64,000 bases of DNA from Robertmurraya korlensis (GCF_023715225.1 NZ_JAMBNS010000002.1:62001-126000), one strand, 5' to 3'; numbered from the stretch's first letter, positions 1 through 8,908 are shown. Numbers and translations: made by a program. Notes: generated from the sequence alone by a model not told the origin.

Positions 1-596
1 GCAATTCCTGAGACACTATCAATACCAATCGTCCCAAGAAGTAACCCACAAATGGTCATAATCAATGCCTTTGTAACCGATTTTCCTGCTAAACCACTAA
101 CAGCACCTAGACCTAATAACATAAGAGAAAAGTACTCTGCGGGTCCAAATTTGAGTGCCACTGCTGACAGTGGTTTGGCCAATGCAATAAGTGCAATAAG
201 AGTCACGATCCCAGCCACAAATGAACCAATTGCTGCTATCGATAACGCACTTCCTGCTCTCCCTTTTTTCGCCATTTGATATCCATCCAACGTCGTAACA
301 ACCGATGAAGATTCCCCCGGTGTATTTAATAGAATGGATGTGGTCGAACCACCATACATTGCTCCATAATACACCCCAGCAAGTAGAATAATTGCACTCG
401 TAGCTGCTTGCTCGGGAGGAAGTCCCCCCGTAATGGATGCCGTAACTGGAATCAGTAGGGCTACCCCACTCATCGGGCCAATACCAGGCAGCACACCTAC
501 AGCTGTACCTATTAACACTCCAACAAATGCAAATACAAGATTATACCAGATTAGTGCCGTACCGAAACCTTGAAATAAATAGTCAAGTGTGTCCAT
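1..596 (-). CDS. tctA: Tripartite tricarboxylate transporter large membrane subunit TctA (N-terminal part)
   Basis: TctA is the large multi-spanning permease of the TctABC (TTT) uptake system for citrate-like or other carboxylates. I translated the reverse strand from an ATG at 596, preceded by GAGAAGGA. About 198 residues are present and the rest (family length about 500) lies beyond the window edge. The visible part is strongly hydrophobic and has the family's glycine-rich patches, VLPGIGPMSG near residue 40 and YYGAMYGGSTTSILLNTPGE near residue 80. It follows tctB by 32 bases, so tctC-tctB-tctA form one operon. The substrate cannot be read from sequence. Confidence 0.93.
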   Translation of the reverse strand, partial: MDTLDYLFQGFGTALIWYNLVFAFVGVLIGTAVGVLPGIGPMSGVALLIPVTASITGGLPPEQAATSAIILLAGVYYGAMYGGSTTSILLNTPGESSSVVTTLDGYQMAKKGRAGSALSIAAIGSFVAGIVTLIALIALAKPLSAVALKFGPAEYFSLMLLGLGAVSGLAGKSVTKALIMTICGLLLGTIGIDSVSGI

Positions 597-628
597 GCTT
601 CCTTCTCCTCTCTACACCCCTGTCAAAG

Positions 629-1081
629 CTAAAACCAAATTGGCCAGCCAGCAAGAGTTCCTTTTAACAATTGTACATATAGAAAATACACAATTCCTGA
701 AAAACAAGCAGATATGATGAGCGACTTTACCCAGTTTGTACGTTCCATTGTCTGAAAACAGACAAATAAAAAGATAAAAGTGGTAATGACGTACCCAACT
801 GTTTCTAATGTCAAAATATAAAAAAGCGTAGCAAGAAAGATGATCAGAAATGGCTTACACTGCAACTTCTCTCTTTCACCTTGATGGCCTCTCGTTACAA
901 AAGTTTCGTAAAACAAACGAATACTTAAAAGGACAAGTAAGGCACCGAGAATGGAAGGAAAAATATCAGGCCCTACAGAACTTCCATATGAAGTGCTAGC
1001 GAGATTTCGACTCCCGATAATAAACAGAACTCCTATTGCTAAAAACAGTACAGAAGCGATACGATCGAACTTAATATCCAT
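629..1081 (-). CDS. tctB: Tripartite tricarboxylate transporter small membrane subunit TctB
   Basis: This 150-residue protein is the poorly conserved small membrane subunit of a TctABC transporter. It has four hydrophobic segments (roughly residues 8-24, 40-58, 77-110 and 118-140) and the GSSVGPDIFPSILG loop after the first helix, which is typical of TctB (DUF1468) proteins. Length fits the family. It sits between tctC and tctA in the same direction. The gene is identified as much by its position as by its sequence, because TctB proteins diverge quickly. It has no independent catalytic role; it supports the TctA permease in the membrane. Confidence 0.88.
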   Translation of the reverse strand: MDIKFDRIASVLFLAIGVLFIIGSRNLASTSYGSSVGPDIFPSILGALLVLLSIRLFYETFVTRGHQGEREKLQCKPFLIIFLATLFYILTLETVGYVITTFIFLFVCFQTMERTNWVKSLIISACFSGIVYFLYVQLLKGTLAGWPIWF

Positions 1082-1108
1082 TGGTACTCCCCTTTCAAAA
1101 AGGCATAA

Positions 1109-1131
1109 GGGGAGAAGGAAGCCTCCTCCCC
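1109..1131 (-). terminator. Stem-loop between tctC and tctB
   Basis: A 9-bp stem (GGGGAGGAG with CTTCTCCCC read on the minus strand, loop GCTTC) lies just after the tctC stop and before the tctB ribosome site. It is followed on the minus strand by TTATGCCTTTTTG, a weak T tract. It may act as a partial terminator or as a 3' stabiliser that lets the binding protein be made in excess over the permeases. Confidence 0.5.
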
Positions 1132-1139
1132 CAAACTAT

Positions 1140-2171
1140 CTATTTCTCCATGCCTAACGCTGTTAATAATTGCTGTACCTGTGTTTCCTGCTCCTCTAAG
1201 AACTTTGTGAAATCGGAGCTGTTTTTGTATTCCATTTCCCAACCTTGAGTTTCAACTTCCTTCTTCCATTCTGGAGAATTCACAAGCTTTTCTAAGGACG
1301 ACTCCCAGTACTTTTTCGCTTCCTCTGACATTTTTTCAGGGCCAAAAACCCCACGCCAAATGGTAAACTCAGCTTCGACTCCTTGTTCAATCGCTGTTGG
1401 CACATCCTTGAAGTCACCACCAATACGCTCGGTGGAGGTTACCGCTAACACTCTTACATCACCTGATTTAATAAATTCCTTTACACTAGAAGCATCCGTT
1501 CCAATAACATCTGCATTTCCACCAAGTAATGCCGTGATCGCTTCACCTCCGCCATCATAGGACACGTACTTTACTTTTGTCGGATCCACACCATATTTAT
1601 AAGCTGGTAGAATAGAAATTAAGTGATCCATTGATCCTGGTGCAGAACCTCCTGCAAATGTTAGTTTACTAGGATCCTTCTTTACTTCTTCCAAAACAGA
1701 CTTTAAGTCTGTAAACTTTGAATCTGCTTTTACAACAATGGCTCCATAATCCTTTGTTAACTGTGCGAGAGGAGTTGTGTTTTTGTACCCAAATGGACTA
1801 TTTCCTTCTTTTTTCAAATTATTAATGATAATCGGTGGGGAATTAACAAATAGCATGTCATTATTCTCTACTTGTTGGGTCGCATATTCAGCCATAAAAA
1901 CAGCTCCGCCACCACCCGGTTTATTTTCTACCGTTAACGGTTGTTCCACAATCTTTGTCTCTGCTAATACCTTTGTCAACGAGCGGGCCGTTAAGTCCCA
2001 ACCACCACCTGCTCCTGAGGGTGCTACTACTGAAATAGCTTTTGTTGGGTAACCTGTACTTTTTTCCTTCTTGTCAGATCCTGCTGTTTGCTCACCACTA
2101 CTGCATGCACCTAGGCTGAGCGCCAATACTCCTGCACAAAAACAAGCTGAAATTTTTTTAATAGAAAACAT
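1140..2171 (-). CDS. tctC: Tripartite tricarboxylate transporter substrate-binding lipoprotein TctC
   Basis: This 343-residue extracytoplasmic solute receptor captures a carboxylate for TctAB. The N-terminus is a lipoprotein signal with lipobox LSLGAC (Cys22), followed by a Ser/Lys-rich linker. The mature part starts with the family hallmark YPTKAISVVAPSGAGGGWDLTAR and continues with a periplasmic-binding fold containing FAGGSAPGSMDH and DGGGEAITALLGGNAD. It is the first gene of the operon, with a strong AAAGGGGG ribosome site. A cre-like box lies 15 bases upstream of the start, suggesting catabolite control. No CitAB-type two-component regulator is beside it within the window. Confidence 0.93.
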   Translation of the reverse strand: MFSIKKISACFCAGVLALSLGACSSGEQTAGSDKKEKSTGYPTKAISVVAPSGAGGGWDLTARSLTKVLAETKIVEQPLTVENKPGGGGAVFMAEYATQQVENNDMLFVNSPPIIINNLKKEGNSPFGYKNTTPLAQLTKDYGAIVVKADSKFTDLKSVLEEVKKDPSKLTFAGGSAPGSMDHLISILPAYKYGVDPTKVKYVSYDGGGEAITALLGGNADVIGTDASSVKEFIKSGDVRVLAVTSTERIGGDFKDVPTAIEQGVEAEFTIWRGVFGPEKMSEEAKKYWESSLEKLVNSPEWKKEVETQGWEMEYKNSSDFTKFLEEQETQVQQLLTALGMEK

Positions 2172-2185
2172 TTTGAATCCCCCTT

Positions 2186-2199
2186 TGTAAGCGTTTTCT
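2186..2199 (-). promoter_or_regulatory. Candidate cre (CcpA) site upstream of tctC
   Basis: On the minus strand AGAAAACGCTTACA matches the cre consensus TGWAARCGYTWNCW at 13 of 14 positions. It overlaps the leader immediately upstream of the tctC ribosome site, a position suited to CcpA repression by road-block. Identification is by consensus only. Confidence 0.6.
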
Positions 2200-2300
2200 T
2201 AATTTTACAAAACTTTTGAACATTTTTTGAATTATACATTTAAACAACATTAAAAACTTATAAATCATTTTGTTCATTTTGTTCACGAAAAAAAACAACA

Positions 2301-2332
2301 CAAAAAAACCAGTTTCATTATAGAAACTGGTT
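2301..2332 (-). terminator. Terminator after the small Cys-rich gene
   Basis: A 10-bp perfect stem (AACCAGTTTC / GAAACTGGTT, loop of 6) is followed on the minus strand by TTTTTTTG. It ends the desaturase transcription unit. Confidence 0.85.
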
Positions 2333-2340
2333 ACGGCTAA

Positions 2341-2595
2341 TTACACTTCTACAGTAAGAATTTCTTCTATTTCGTCTTGAATTTCTTTACTTACGGATAA
2401 CAAACGTTTTTTCCTTAATTCAAGATCCGTTTCTTTGTCTATAAATTGATTGGTATGTTTGTCAAAGCAAGAGAAACAGATAGAATAGAAATTCTTTTTC
2501 TCCTTCTTTAAAAAATCAAACTCCCATGTTTCTAACTCTAAGTAACTTACTCTTTCTTTCGTTTCTTTTTTACATAACTCGCAATGTGTTGTCAT
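2341..2595 (-). CDS. Small CxxC-CxxC protein of unknown function
   Basis: I do not recognise this 84-residue protein. It has two CxxC pairs, CELC at residues 5-8 and CFSC at 40-43, which probably bind one zinc ion. A charged helical C-terminal half rich in Glu and Lys follows. It starts 28 bases after the desaturase stop and shares its terminator, so the two are probably cotranscribed. The context suggests a regulator or accessory factor of the desaturase, but that is inference only. Confidence 0.75.
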   Translation of the reverse strand: MTTHCELCKKETKERVSYLELETWEFDFLKKEKKNFYSICFSCFDKHTNQFIDKETDLELRKKRLLSVSKEIQDEIEEILTVEV

Positions 2596-2622
2596 GACAA
2601 AATCCTTCCTTGCTTCTTGCTA

Positions 2623-3513
2623 TTATTTTTTAGCCAACTGACGTTCTTTGATTCGCTTTAAGCGTCCATGATATTTCATAATATTTGCTTGTGATTGTTT
2701 TGCTTCTTCAGTAGTAGGTTGAAGATTTTCAATATCCCAGTACGTTACTACTACGTCTAATACTTGATCAAAATACTGTAATGGACCATAATTCGCATCG
2801 ATAGCTATCGTTTTCATTCTCTCATTAAAGTCAGGCATAACCGCGCCTGGCATAGAGAAATTGATAATCACGTCCTCAAAAAATACAAGGAAATTAGGAT
2901 CAAGTTCCAAATGAGCTTTCACCGTATCTCGATAGAAAGCATAATGAAGTGCTTCGTCTTTTGCTAACCTTCTAAGTAAGGTTGCCAAATCTTTGTCATG
3001 TGGACTTGCAATTTTCGCGACATTATTATAAAAGACTAAAGTGGCTAATTCTTGTAAGGAAGTATATGCCATGGTTGCTAGTGGGTTCGTGAAATCAGGG
3101 AACCAGCCACTTTCAACCACTCGCTTTCTTAGTGCATGTAACCGCTTGGGATCTACGTTACGTGTTACCAATAAATAGGTTTCTAGTAAACTAGAGTGTT
3201 GATCTTCTTCTGCCGTCCATGTGCGAACAAAATCATTGATTACTTCCATAGAATTTTTAAAAGTATAATCCAAATGTGAGGTATACCAAGGCAAATTAAC
3301 TTCAGTTAGCAGTGCTGTCTCAATCGCTACAATAACCCCTTCTGGAAGAGTCACTTGACTTTCATCCCAAGGAACTCTCTTAAAGGACATGGCTTTATCC
3401 CATGGAATAAATTCATGGTAACTCCAATCAATATTAGCCGACCGTTCCTTATGTAACTGATATAGTTCCTTAATTTTTGGTTCTAAGCGTGTATCCAAAT
3501 CTGAATTTAACAT
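2623..3513 (-). CDS. Acyl-ACP desaturase (soluble diiron, FA_desaturase_2 family)
   Basis: The 296-residue protein has the diiron four-helix-bundle ligands of soluble acyl-ACP desaturases: Glu71 in LLTEVNLP, EExxH ending at His106 (AEEDQH), Glu155 in LQELA, and DExxH ending at His190 (KDEALH). It would introduce a double bond into acyl-ACP using O2 and ferredoxin-type electrons, in the cytoplasm. This differs from the membrane-bound Des desaturase of B. subtilis, which acts on phospholipids. No signal peptide or membrane segment is seen. Related proteins occur in plants (stearoyl-ACP desaturase) and mycobacteria (DesA). The position of the double bond cannot be predicted here. Confidence 0.9.
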   Translation of the reverse strand: MLNSDLDTRLEPKIKELYQLHKERSANIDWSYHEFIPWDKAMSFKRVPWDESQVTLPEGVIVAIETALLTEVNLPWYTSHLDYTFKNSMEVINDFVRTWTAEEDQHSSLLETYLLVTRNVDPKRLHALRKRVVESGWFPDFTNPLATMAYTSLQELATLVFYNNVAKIASPHDKDLATLLRRLAKDEALHYAFYRDTVKAHLELDPNFLVFFEDVIINFSMPGAVMPDFNERMKTIAIDANYGPLQYFDQVLDVVVTYWDIENLQPTTEEAKQSQANIMKYHGRLKRIKERQLAKK

Positions 3514-3596
3514 TGATTAACCCCTTACATTTTTTACTTTCTAGCTTTAGTAGATGATTTTAACAGAATTTTTCGATAAGATAAAGAAATTTGAAT

Positions 3597-3631
3597 AATA
3601 AAAAACCGTAGACACAAGGAAAGTCTACAGT
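3597..3631 (-). terminator. Terminator of the frl operon
   Basis: A 9-bp stem (ACTGTAGAC / GTCTACGGT on the minus strand, one G-T pair) lies just after the last SIS gene and is followed by TTTTTTATT. Confidence 0.85.
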
Positions 3632-3641
3632 TTTAGATAAT

Positions 3642-4655
3642 TTAGAATGGAACTTTTTTATAGTATCTTCTTGTCGTGAGAGGATGGTTTCTAACTTCTT
3701 CCAAATGACAGCTTATTCTTTCTAATAGAGTCGCAAATACGATTGGAGATAAAAACGGTCTAAATGGCTCTGAAATTCCCTCGAGTGGATAATCTTTCGT
3801 ATCAAACACGGTTAATTCTTTAGAAAAGTGGTATGCAAAGCGTTCTACTCTTTCCGTTAGAGAACGTAGCCTTCCTTCTCCTTTTAGCAATAAGATACTG
3901 GTATCTTCTTCAACCAACTCAAGTGTTCCATGGAAGAAATCGGAGGCATGAACGGGCCGAGTCTTAATCCACTGCATTTCTTCTAAAATACACATACCAT
4001 AATAATAGGTTTGCCCCCAATCAATTCCCGCTCCCGAAAGGATATGATACGAAGTGTCTTTATGTTTTTGTGCAAACTCTTTTGCCCGATTTTCCGTAGC
4101 TTCCTTTACCTTCAGTAGTGCTTCTGGTAACATCTTCAGTTCTTCCATCAATTGATGGTACGCAGGAAACTCCTGTCTTTTATACATTAATCGAAAGGTG
4201 ATAAGAAACGTTTGAAGATAGAATGATTCACAAGATGTGTCATCTTCTGCAAAATTAACAAAAGAATACTCTGTCGCTTCAGTAAGCGGTGTATTCGCAT
4301 GACCAACTAACCCAATTGTAGTGGCACCCTTCTCTTTACAGTATTTCGCAGCTTCTACTGTTTCTTTTGTCGTTCCTGACAAAGATGGCAGAATAACTAG
4401 GGAATGCTCATCCAAATGCTGATGATCCATAAGCATTAGTTCAGAAGATATTTCTGTATAAACAGGTAAAGTTGAGTGAGTCTTCAAGATGTATTCTGCA
4501 GCATACATTAAGATGACTGCTCCACCTGTACCAACAAAGAAAACATTTTTTATTCCTTTTGTGGCTAACTCATCTATTACTTCGTCTAATTCGTCCTTTA
4601 AACTGATGGCACCATTTTGAATACGTAAAAATCTATCTCTGTCAAAGTTAAACAT
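3642..4655 (-). CDS. SIS-domain deglycase, second FrlB paralogue
   Basis: This 337-residue protein has two sugar isomerase (SIS) domains. It is the same length as the gene just upstream and aligns with it end to end without large gaps. Such proteins cleave 6-phosphofructosamines (fructoselysine-6-phosphate) to glucose-6-phosphate and the free amine. The pair matching the Glu and His I recall as catalytic in Salmonella FraB is present: Glu226 (EEMQW) and His242 (FFHG), 16 residues apart. A nearby residue differs between the paralogues: HASDFFHG here, HAAEFFHG in the first. It starts 9 bases after its paralogue and is the last gene of the operon. It may handle a different Amadori or Heyns adduct, as GfrE and GfrF do in Salmonella. 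Confidence 0.82.
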   Translation of the reverse strand: MFNFDRDRFLRIQNGAISLKDELDEVIDELATKGIKNVFFVGTGGAVILMYAAEYILKTHSTLPVYTEISSELMLMDHQHLDEHSLVILPSLSGTTKETVEAAKYCKEKGATTIGLVGHANTPLTEATEYSFVNFAEDDTSCESFYLQTFLITFRLMYKRQEFPAYHQLMEELKMLPEALLKVKEATENRAKEFAQKHKDTSYHILSGAGIDWGQTYYYGMCILEEMQWIKTRPVHASDFFHGTLELVEEDTSILLLKGEGRLRSLTERVERFAYHFSKELTVFDTKDYPLEGISEPFRPFLSPIVFATLLERISCHLEEVRNHPLTTRRYYKKVPF

Positions 4656-4664
4656 AGCTCCCCC

Positions 4665-5678
4665 TTAGTACTCCATTTTGCGATAATATCTTCTTAGCTC
4701 TAGTGGATGATTTCTTTCCCTTTCCAGATACACACTAATCTGACCAGTTAATGCCCAGTTTACATTTACAGCAAAGAACTTTCGAAACTTTTCACTAATA
4801 CCTTCTAACGGATACTCCTTTGTATCAATAATAAATAACTCTTTAGTTATTTTTTCAGTAAATTTTTCTACTCGATCAACCATCGGTCTTGTTTCATCTT
4901 CCCCCTTAAACAAGATCACACTTGTATCATCCTCCACCAGCTCTAATGTTCCATGGAAAAATTCTGCCGCATGAATCGACTTTGATTTAATCCATTGCAT
5001 TTCTTCTAAGATACACATGGCATAAGAGTAAGTATTGCCCCATAGATTCCCTGCTCCAACTACCATATGGTATCCTGTATCTTTATGTTTAATGGCAAAT
5101 TGCTCGGCACGAGGGTCAAACGCCTCAACAGCGTGAACAATCCCTTGTGGTAGAAGAGCTAATTCTTTTGAAAATTGTTCATAGTCGGGGAATTCCCCAT
5201 GATTATGCATGAACCGAGCAGTAAGTAGTTGCAGGTGAACAAAGAACGTGTCGAATGAATGCTTTTCCCTGCCTGTCGAAATGCAATAATCTACAGCATT
5301 AGCTAGAGGAGTATCCGGGATGGCTACTAAACCGATGGTAGTCGCACCTTTTTCTTTACAGAACTCTGCTGCCGCAACGGTTTCTTTCGTTGTGCCAGTT
5401 ACAGAAGCAAATATGCAAACAGATTCCTTTGTTAAATGACGATTGTTCATGACAATTAGTTCGGCTGCAATTTCTGCATGAACATCCAAACTCGAGTTCG
5501 ATTTAAATATATACTCATAAGGATACATCATCGCAACCGTTCCACCTGATCCAATCAAAAAGATGTTTTTAAAACCCTTATTAGAAATTTCATCTACTAT
5601 TCTTTCGATTTCATCTTTCTTTGCCATTCCTTCTTCTCCAACTAACTGTAAAAATAAATCTGAATCAAATTTTAACAT
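4665..5678 (-). CDS. frlB: Fructosamine-6-phosphate deglycase, first FrlB paralogue
   Basis: This 337-residue SIS-domain protein is probably fructoselysine-6-phosphate deglycase, the last step after import (FrlONM) and phosphorylation (FrlD). The sugar-phosphate loops are LIGSGGTVAMMY near 42 and SVTGTTKET near 92-100. Catalytic candidates are Glu226 (EEMQW) and His242 (HAAEFFHG). It has its own FrlR-type operator about 100 bases upstream, so the two deglycase genes may also be transcribed from an internal promoter. Length and motifs match B. subtilis FrlB (YurP). Confidence 0.88.
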   Translation of the reverse strand: MLKFDSDLFLQLVGEEGMAKKDEIERIVDEISNKGFKNIFLIGSGGTVAMMYPYEYIFKSNSSLDVHAEIAAELIVMNNRHLTKESVCIFASVTGTTKETVAAAEFCKEKGATTIGLVAIPDTPLANAVDYCISTGREKHSFDTFFVHLQLLTARFMHNHGEFPDYEQFSKELALLPQGIVHAVEAFDPRAEQFAIKHKDTGYHMVVGAGNLWGNTYSYAMCILEEMQWIKSKSIHAAEFFHGTLELVEDDTSVILFKGEDETRPMVDRVEKFTEKITKELFIIDTKEYPLEGISEKFRKFFAVNVNWALTGQISVYLERERNHPLELRRYYRKMEY

Positions 5679-5771
5679 GACAATCCCTCCACATTTTTTA
5701 TTGGCAATTTTATTAAAGGAACTAACGTTAGGAATCTTTCATTAGGGATACCTGGCGAGATCCCTTTATAT

Positions 5772-5783
5772 TGGTATATACCA
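5772..5783. promoter_or_regulatory. FrlR-type operator in front of frlB
   Basis: A perfect 12-bp palindrome, TGGTATATACCA, identical to those at 9888 and 10748. GntR/UTRA proteins bind such palindromes. It lies in the 157-base gap between frlM and frlB. A nearby 8-bp inverted repeat (5794-5801 with 5815-5822) after the frlM stop may slow read-through. Confidence 0.8.
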
Positions 5784-5835
5784 TTTGTATTCGCCTATAT
5801 TAGTAAAAAATACCAATATAGGCACTAATATCTTT

Positions 5836-6666
5836 TTATCCTTTCACACCACCTGCCGAAATCCCACGGACAAATTGTTTTTGAAAGATAATATAAGCAA
5901 TAATCATCGGTAGTGCTGAAATAGCTAAACCCGCCAATTGAATTCCAAAATTGGTATTTAATTGACTTCTTAAATTCATCAATCCTACCGGAATGGTTCT
6001 AAGACTTGAATCCTCAATGAAAACCAATGCGAACATGAACTCATTCCAAACATTCATAGCAGTTAAAAGAGCACAAGAAGCAATAATTGGCCTTCCCATC
6101 GGAATAACGATATTCCAGTACACTTTCCATCGATTACACCCATCAATAATTGCTGCCTCTTCAAGCTCTCTGGGAATGGATAAAAAGTACGATCTCATTA
6201 AAAAAATAGCAAATGGCAGTTGGAAAGCAACATATGGAATGATTAACGCTCCATACGTATTATAAAGTCCAACTCCTTGAAGCAGCTTGTATAGAGGAAT
6301 CAGGCTGACTTGGGGAGCAAGCATTAAGCCACTTAAAATAATGATTAATAAAATGTTCTGTCCTTTAAAGCGAAATCGACTTAAGCCATAAGCTGCCATT
6401 GACCCAAACAGTAATACCGTAACGACGGAAACCACGGTTATAAACACACTATTAAAAAAGTACTTTCCGATACCCGCATCCCATGCCGCTTTATAATTTT
6501 CCCATACCCATTCTTCTGGAAGTGACCAGGTATTTAAAAAGAAATCACTATTTGTTTTTAACCCGCTTAAGGCAAGCCAAATAATCGGATAAATAATTAC
6601 TAAGGAAAACAAACTAAACCACAACAAGATGATCACTTGAAAGATTCTATTTTTTAGAATTGTCAT
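5836..6666 (-). CDS. frlM: ABC permease for fructosamines (MalG type)
   Basis: A 276-residue inner-membrane subunit of a CUT1-type sugar importer with six hydrophobic segments. The EAA loop that docks the ATPase reads EAAIIDGCNRWKVYWNIVIP at about residues 183-202. The C-terminal RGISAGGVKG ending is typical of MalG-like permeases. It starts 4 bases after the frlN stop. No ATPase is encoded in the operon; in B. subtilis such importers share MsmX, so the same is likely here. Confidence 0.88.
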   Translation of the reverse strand: MTILKNRIFQVIILLWFSLFSLVIIYPIIWLALSGLKTNSDFFLNTWSLPEEWVWENYKAAWDAGIGKYFFNSVFITVVSVVTVLLFGSMAAYGLSRFRFKGQNILLIIILSGLMLAPQVSLIPLYKLLQGVGLYNTYGALIIPYVAFQLPFAIFLMRSYFLSIPRELEEAAIIDGCNRWKVYWNIVIPMGRPIIASCALLTAMNVWNEFMFALVFIEDSSLRTIPVGLMNLRSQLNTNFGIQLAGLAISALPMIIAYIIFQKQFVRGISAGGVKG

Positions 6667-6670
6667 CCGC

Positions 6671-7561
6671 TTATTCTACCTCCTGTCCCGATTTTCCCAA
6701 CTTCATTTGGATGAGGGATAGGATCAGGGTGATGATAAAAATAATCGTCCCAATTGTGGATGCATAACCCATTTCATCGTTTCGAAAAGCTGAACGGTAC
6801 AACATCGTTCCTAGTACCTCTGTTGATCTTCCCGGTCCACCAAACGTCATCACATATACCTCATCAAAAACCTTGAAAGCTCCAATTACGGTAATGACAC
6901 TACCGACCAAAATCATTTCCTTAATTTGTGGTAGTGTGATATGAAAAAACGAGTTAATCTTTGAAGCACCATCAATCATTGCTGCCTCATAATATTCCAT
7001 CGGGATTTTCTGCATGGCAATTAGAAAAAGCATGGTCATATATCCTGTATATTGCCACTGTGACACGGCAACCACTGCATATATAGCTGTTTTACTATCT
7101 CCTAGCCACGAATGAGCCCACTCTGATTGTCCAATGGCGTTCAACACACCATTCACCAATCCGATTTCCGGATTATAGATCAGCTGCCACATTAAGCCGA
7201 CCACCGCAATGGATATAACAGAAGGAATAAAAAACACCGTTCTAAAAAAAGGTTGGAATCTTCTAATCAGCTTATCTTCTAAAATAGCAGCTATTATCAT
7301 TCCCCCACCAACCTGACAAATCAATGAAATAATCGCGTAAAGGGAATTATTTTTCAATGCGGTAAAAAACACTGGATCTTTGAAAAGCCTTACATAATAC
7401 TCGAAGCCGACAAACGTTTTTCCTGCCTCAAAGGAATTCCACCTAAAAAAACTATTGTATAAATTTAGGACAATCGGCAGAAACACAATAAACAGGATTA
7501 GAAGGAGTGCTGGCAAAATAAAAAGGAATGCCGTTCGGCCGTTTTGATATGTTTCTTTCAT
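6671..7561 (-). CDS. frlN: ABC permease for fructosamines (MalF/UgpA type)
   Basis: This 296-residue membrane subunit is the partner of FrlM. It opens with a hydrophobic helix (FLFILPALLLILFIVFLPIV) and carries the EAA motif EAAMIDGASKINSFFHITLP at about residues 206-225. Six membrane segments and the length fit the MalF/UgpA group. It lies between the binding protein and FrlM in the same direction. Confidence 0.88.
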   Translation of the reverse strand: MKETYQNGRTAFLFILPALLLILFIVFLPIVLNLYNSFFRWNSFEAGKTFVGFEYYVRLFKDPVFFTALKNNSLYAIISLICQVGGGMIIAAILEDKLIRRFQPFFRTVFFIPSVISIAVVGLMWQLIYNPEIGLVNGVLNAIGQSEWAHSWLGDSKTAIYAVVAVSQWQYTGYMTMLFLIAMQKIPMEYYEAAMIDGASKINSFFHITLPQIKEMILVGSVITVIGAFKVFDEVYVMTFGGPGRSTEVLGTMLYRSAFRNDEMGYASTIGTIIFIITLILSLIQMKLGKSGQEVE

Positions 7562-7618
7562 CCTTCTCCCTCCTATGAGGGGGCAAGTAATCAGAAGGGA
7601 CTACCCACCCTGTTCTAT

Positions 7619-8908
7619 TTATTCCACTTCATTCTGCACTTGTTTGGCCACAGCTTGAACTTCTTTAATAATTTCTTCAGGAGATTTGGAGCCATCGAGT
7701 AGTAGTTGAATATTTGATAGATACACGTCTGCCACTTTCGCATGAACATCCGTATCTAGCCACTCAGCCATTCCTTCTGCTTCCTTCATATAATCCACAC
7801 CTTCTGCCACTTGCTTGAGAGCAGTGTCTGGATTCGTCGCTCCTTCAATTGGACTTGGCCAACCAATATCTTTCACGAGCTTCAATGAATTTTCTTTACT
7901 TGTTAAAAACTTTAAAAACTCCACAGCTTCTTTTGGATGTTTCGTTTTCGAAGATACAATAAATCCATCGGGAGCACCCGTAATATATTTTTGACTTCCA
8001 TTTCCATCAGCTATGGACGGCATCGGGAAGAATCCCCAGTTCCCTTTCAAGGCGTTTTCAACATCTTGAAATTCTTCCAATTCCACGTAGAAAATAGCCC
8101 CTTTTCCTGCAAAGAACATCTGTTTTACCATATCGTGGGAGCTGGAGTTTACATTATCCATAAAATAGCCTTTTTCGTTTAATTCTGCTAGCATTTCCAT
8201 TGCCTTTACGTATCCTGAATCTGTGAACTCTCCTGAACGAGGATTATAATCGTTCATTCGAACTTCTTGATTCACCATCTTTTGGTTCAGTCCCGTTAAG
8301 TAGTGAATCGCTGCCCATGGACTTTCATTCCCGAGCATGAGTGGTGTTTCGCCTTCTTCTTTTAAAGTGTCGAGAACAACTAAAAATTCATCCCATGTTT
8401 TAGGTGCTTGTAGACCATGCTTATCAAAAATCTCCTTATTATAGACAAAGAACTTTCCATTGAATCTCAAAGGAATTCCGTAATTTTTTCCATCAGAAGA
8501 AAATGGCTGAAGGGAAGCAGGAATAAAACTGTTCTTCCAGGCAGCGTCTTCTTCTAGATACGGAGTGAGATCTAAGGCTGCATCGGCACGAACAAATTTC
8601 CTTGCAAATTCACCTGACCAAGAGAACATAATGTCTGGAACCTCGCTTCCCCCAAGAATAACGCGAAGTTTATCTTTGATCGGTTCGTCAGCGATCGCTT
8701 CCATTTTGATTTTTATACCTGGATTTTGACTCTCAAATTCTTTTACAACTTCTTCAAAATATGGGGCGTATTGTGGTTGTGGCCATTTATGCAAAAATTT
8801 TAAGACAATCTTATCCGAATCATCTTGATTTGATGAGGTAGAACTGGAACAACCCGTAATGACTAATGCTAGCATAAGCAATAATACAACTAATATTTTT
8901 GTTCTCAT
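7619..8908 (-). CDS. frlO: Extracellular binding lipoprotein for fructosamines
   Basis: This 429-residue family-1 solute-binding protein has a lipoprotein signal (lipobox VITGC, Cys20) followed by a Ser/Asn linker. The mature domain has the usual FLHKWPQPQYAPYFEEVVKEF start and a GIPLRFNGKFFVYNKEIF hinge segment. It would capture fructoselysine or other Amadori compounds outside the cell and deliver them to FrlNM. Substrate is inferred from the neighbouring PfkB-type kinase and SIS deglycases. Confidence 0.87.
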   Translation of the reverse strand: MRTKILVVLLLMLALVITGCSSSTSSNQDDSDKIVLKFLHKWPQPQYAPYFEEVVKEFESQNPGIKIKMEAIADEPIKDKLRVILGGSEVPDIMFSWSGEFARKFVRADAALDLTPYLEEDAAWKNSFIPASLQPFSSDGKNYGIPLRFNGKFFVYNKEIFDKHGLQAPKTWDEFLVVLDTLKEEGETPLMLGNESPWAAIHYLTGLNQKMVNQEVRMNDYNPRSGEFTDSGYVKAMEMLAELNEKGYFMDNVNSSSHDMVKQMFFAGKGAIFYVELEEFQDVENALKGNWGFFPMPSIADGNGSQKYITGAPDGFIVSSKTKHPKEAVEFLKFLTSKENSLKLVKDIGWPSPIEGATNPDTALKQVAEGVDYMKEAEGMAEWLDTDVHAKVADVYLSNIQLLLDGSKSPEEIIKEVQAVAKQVQNEVE

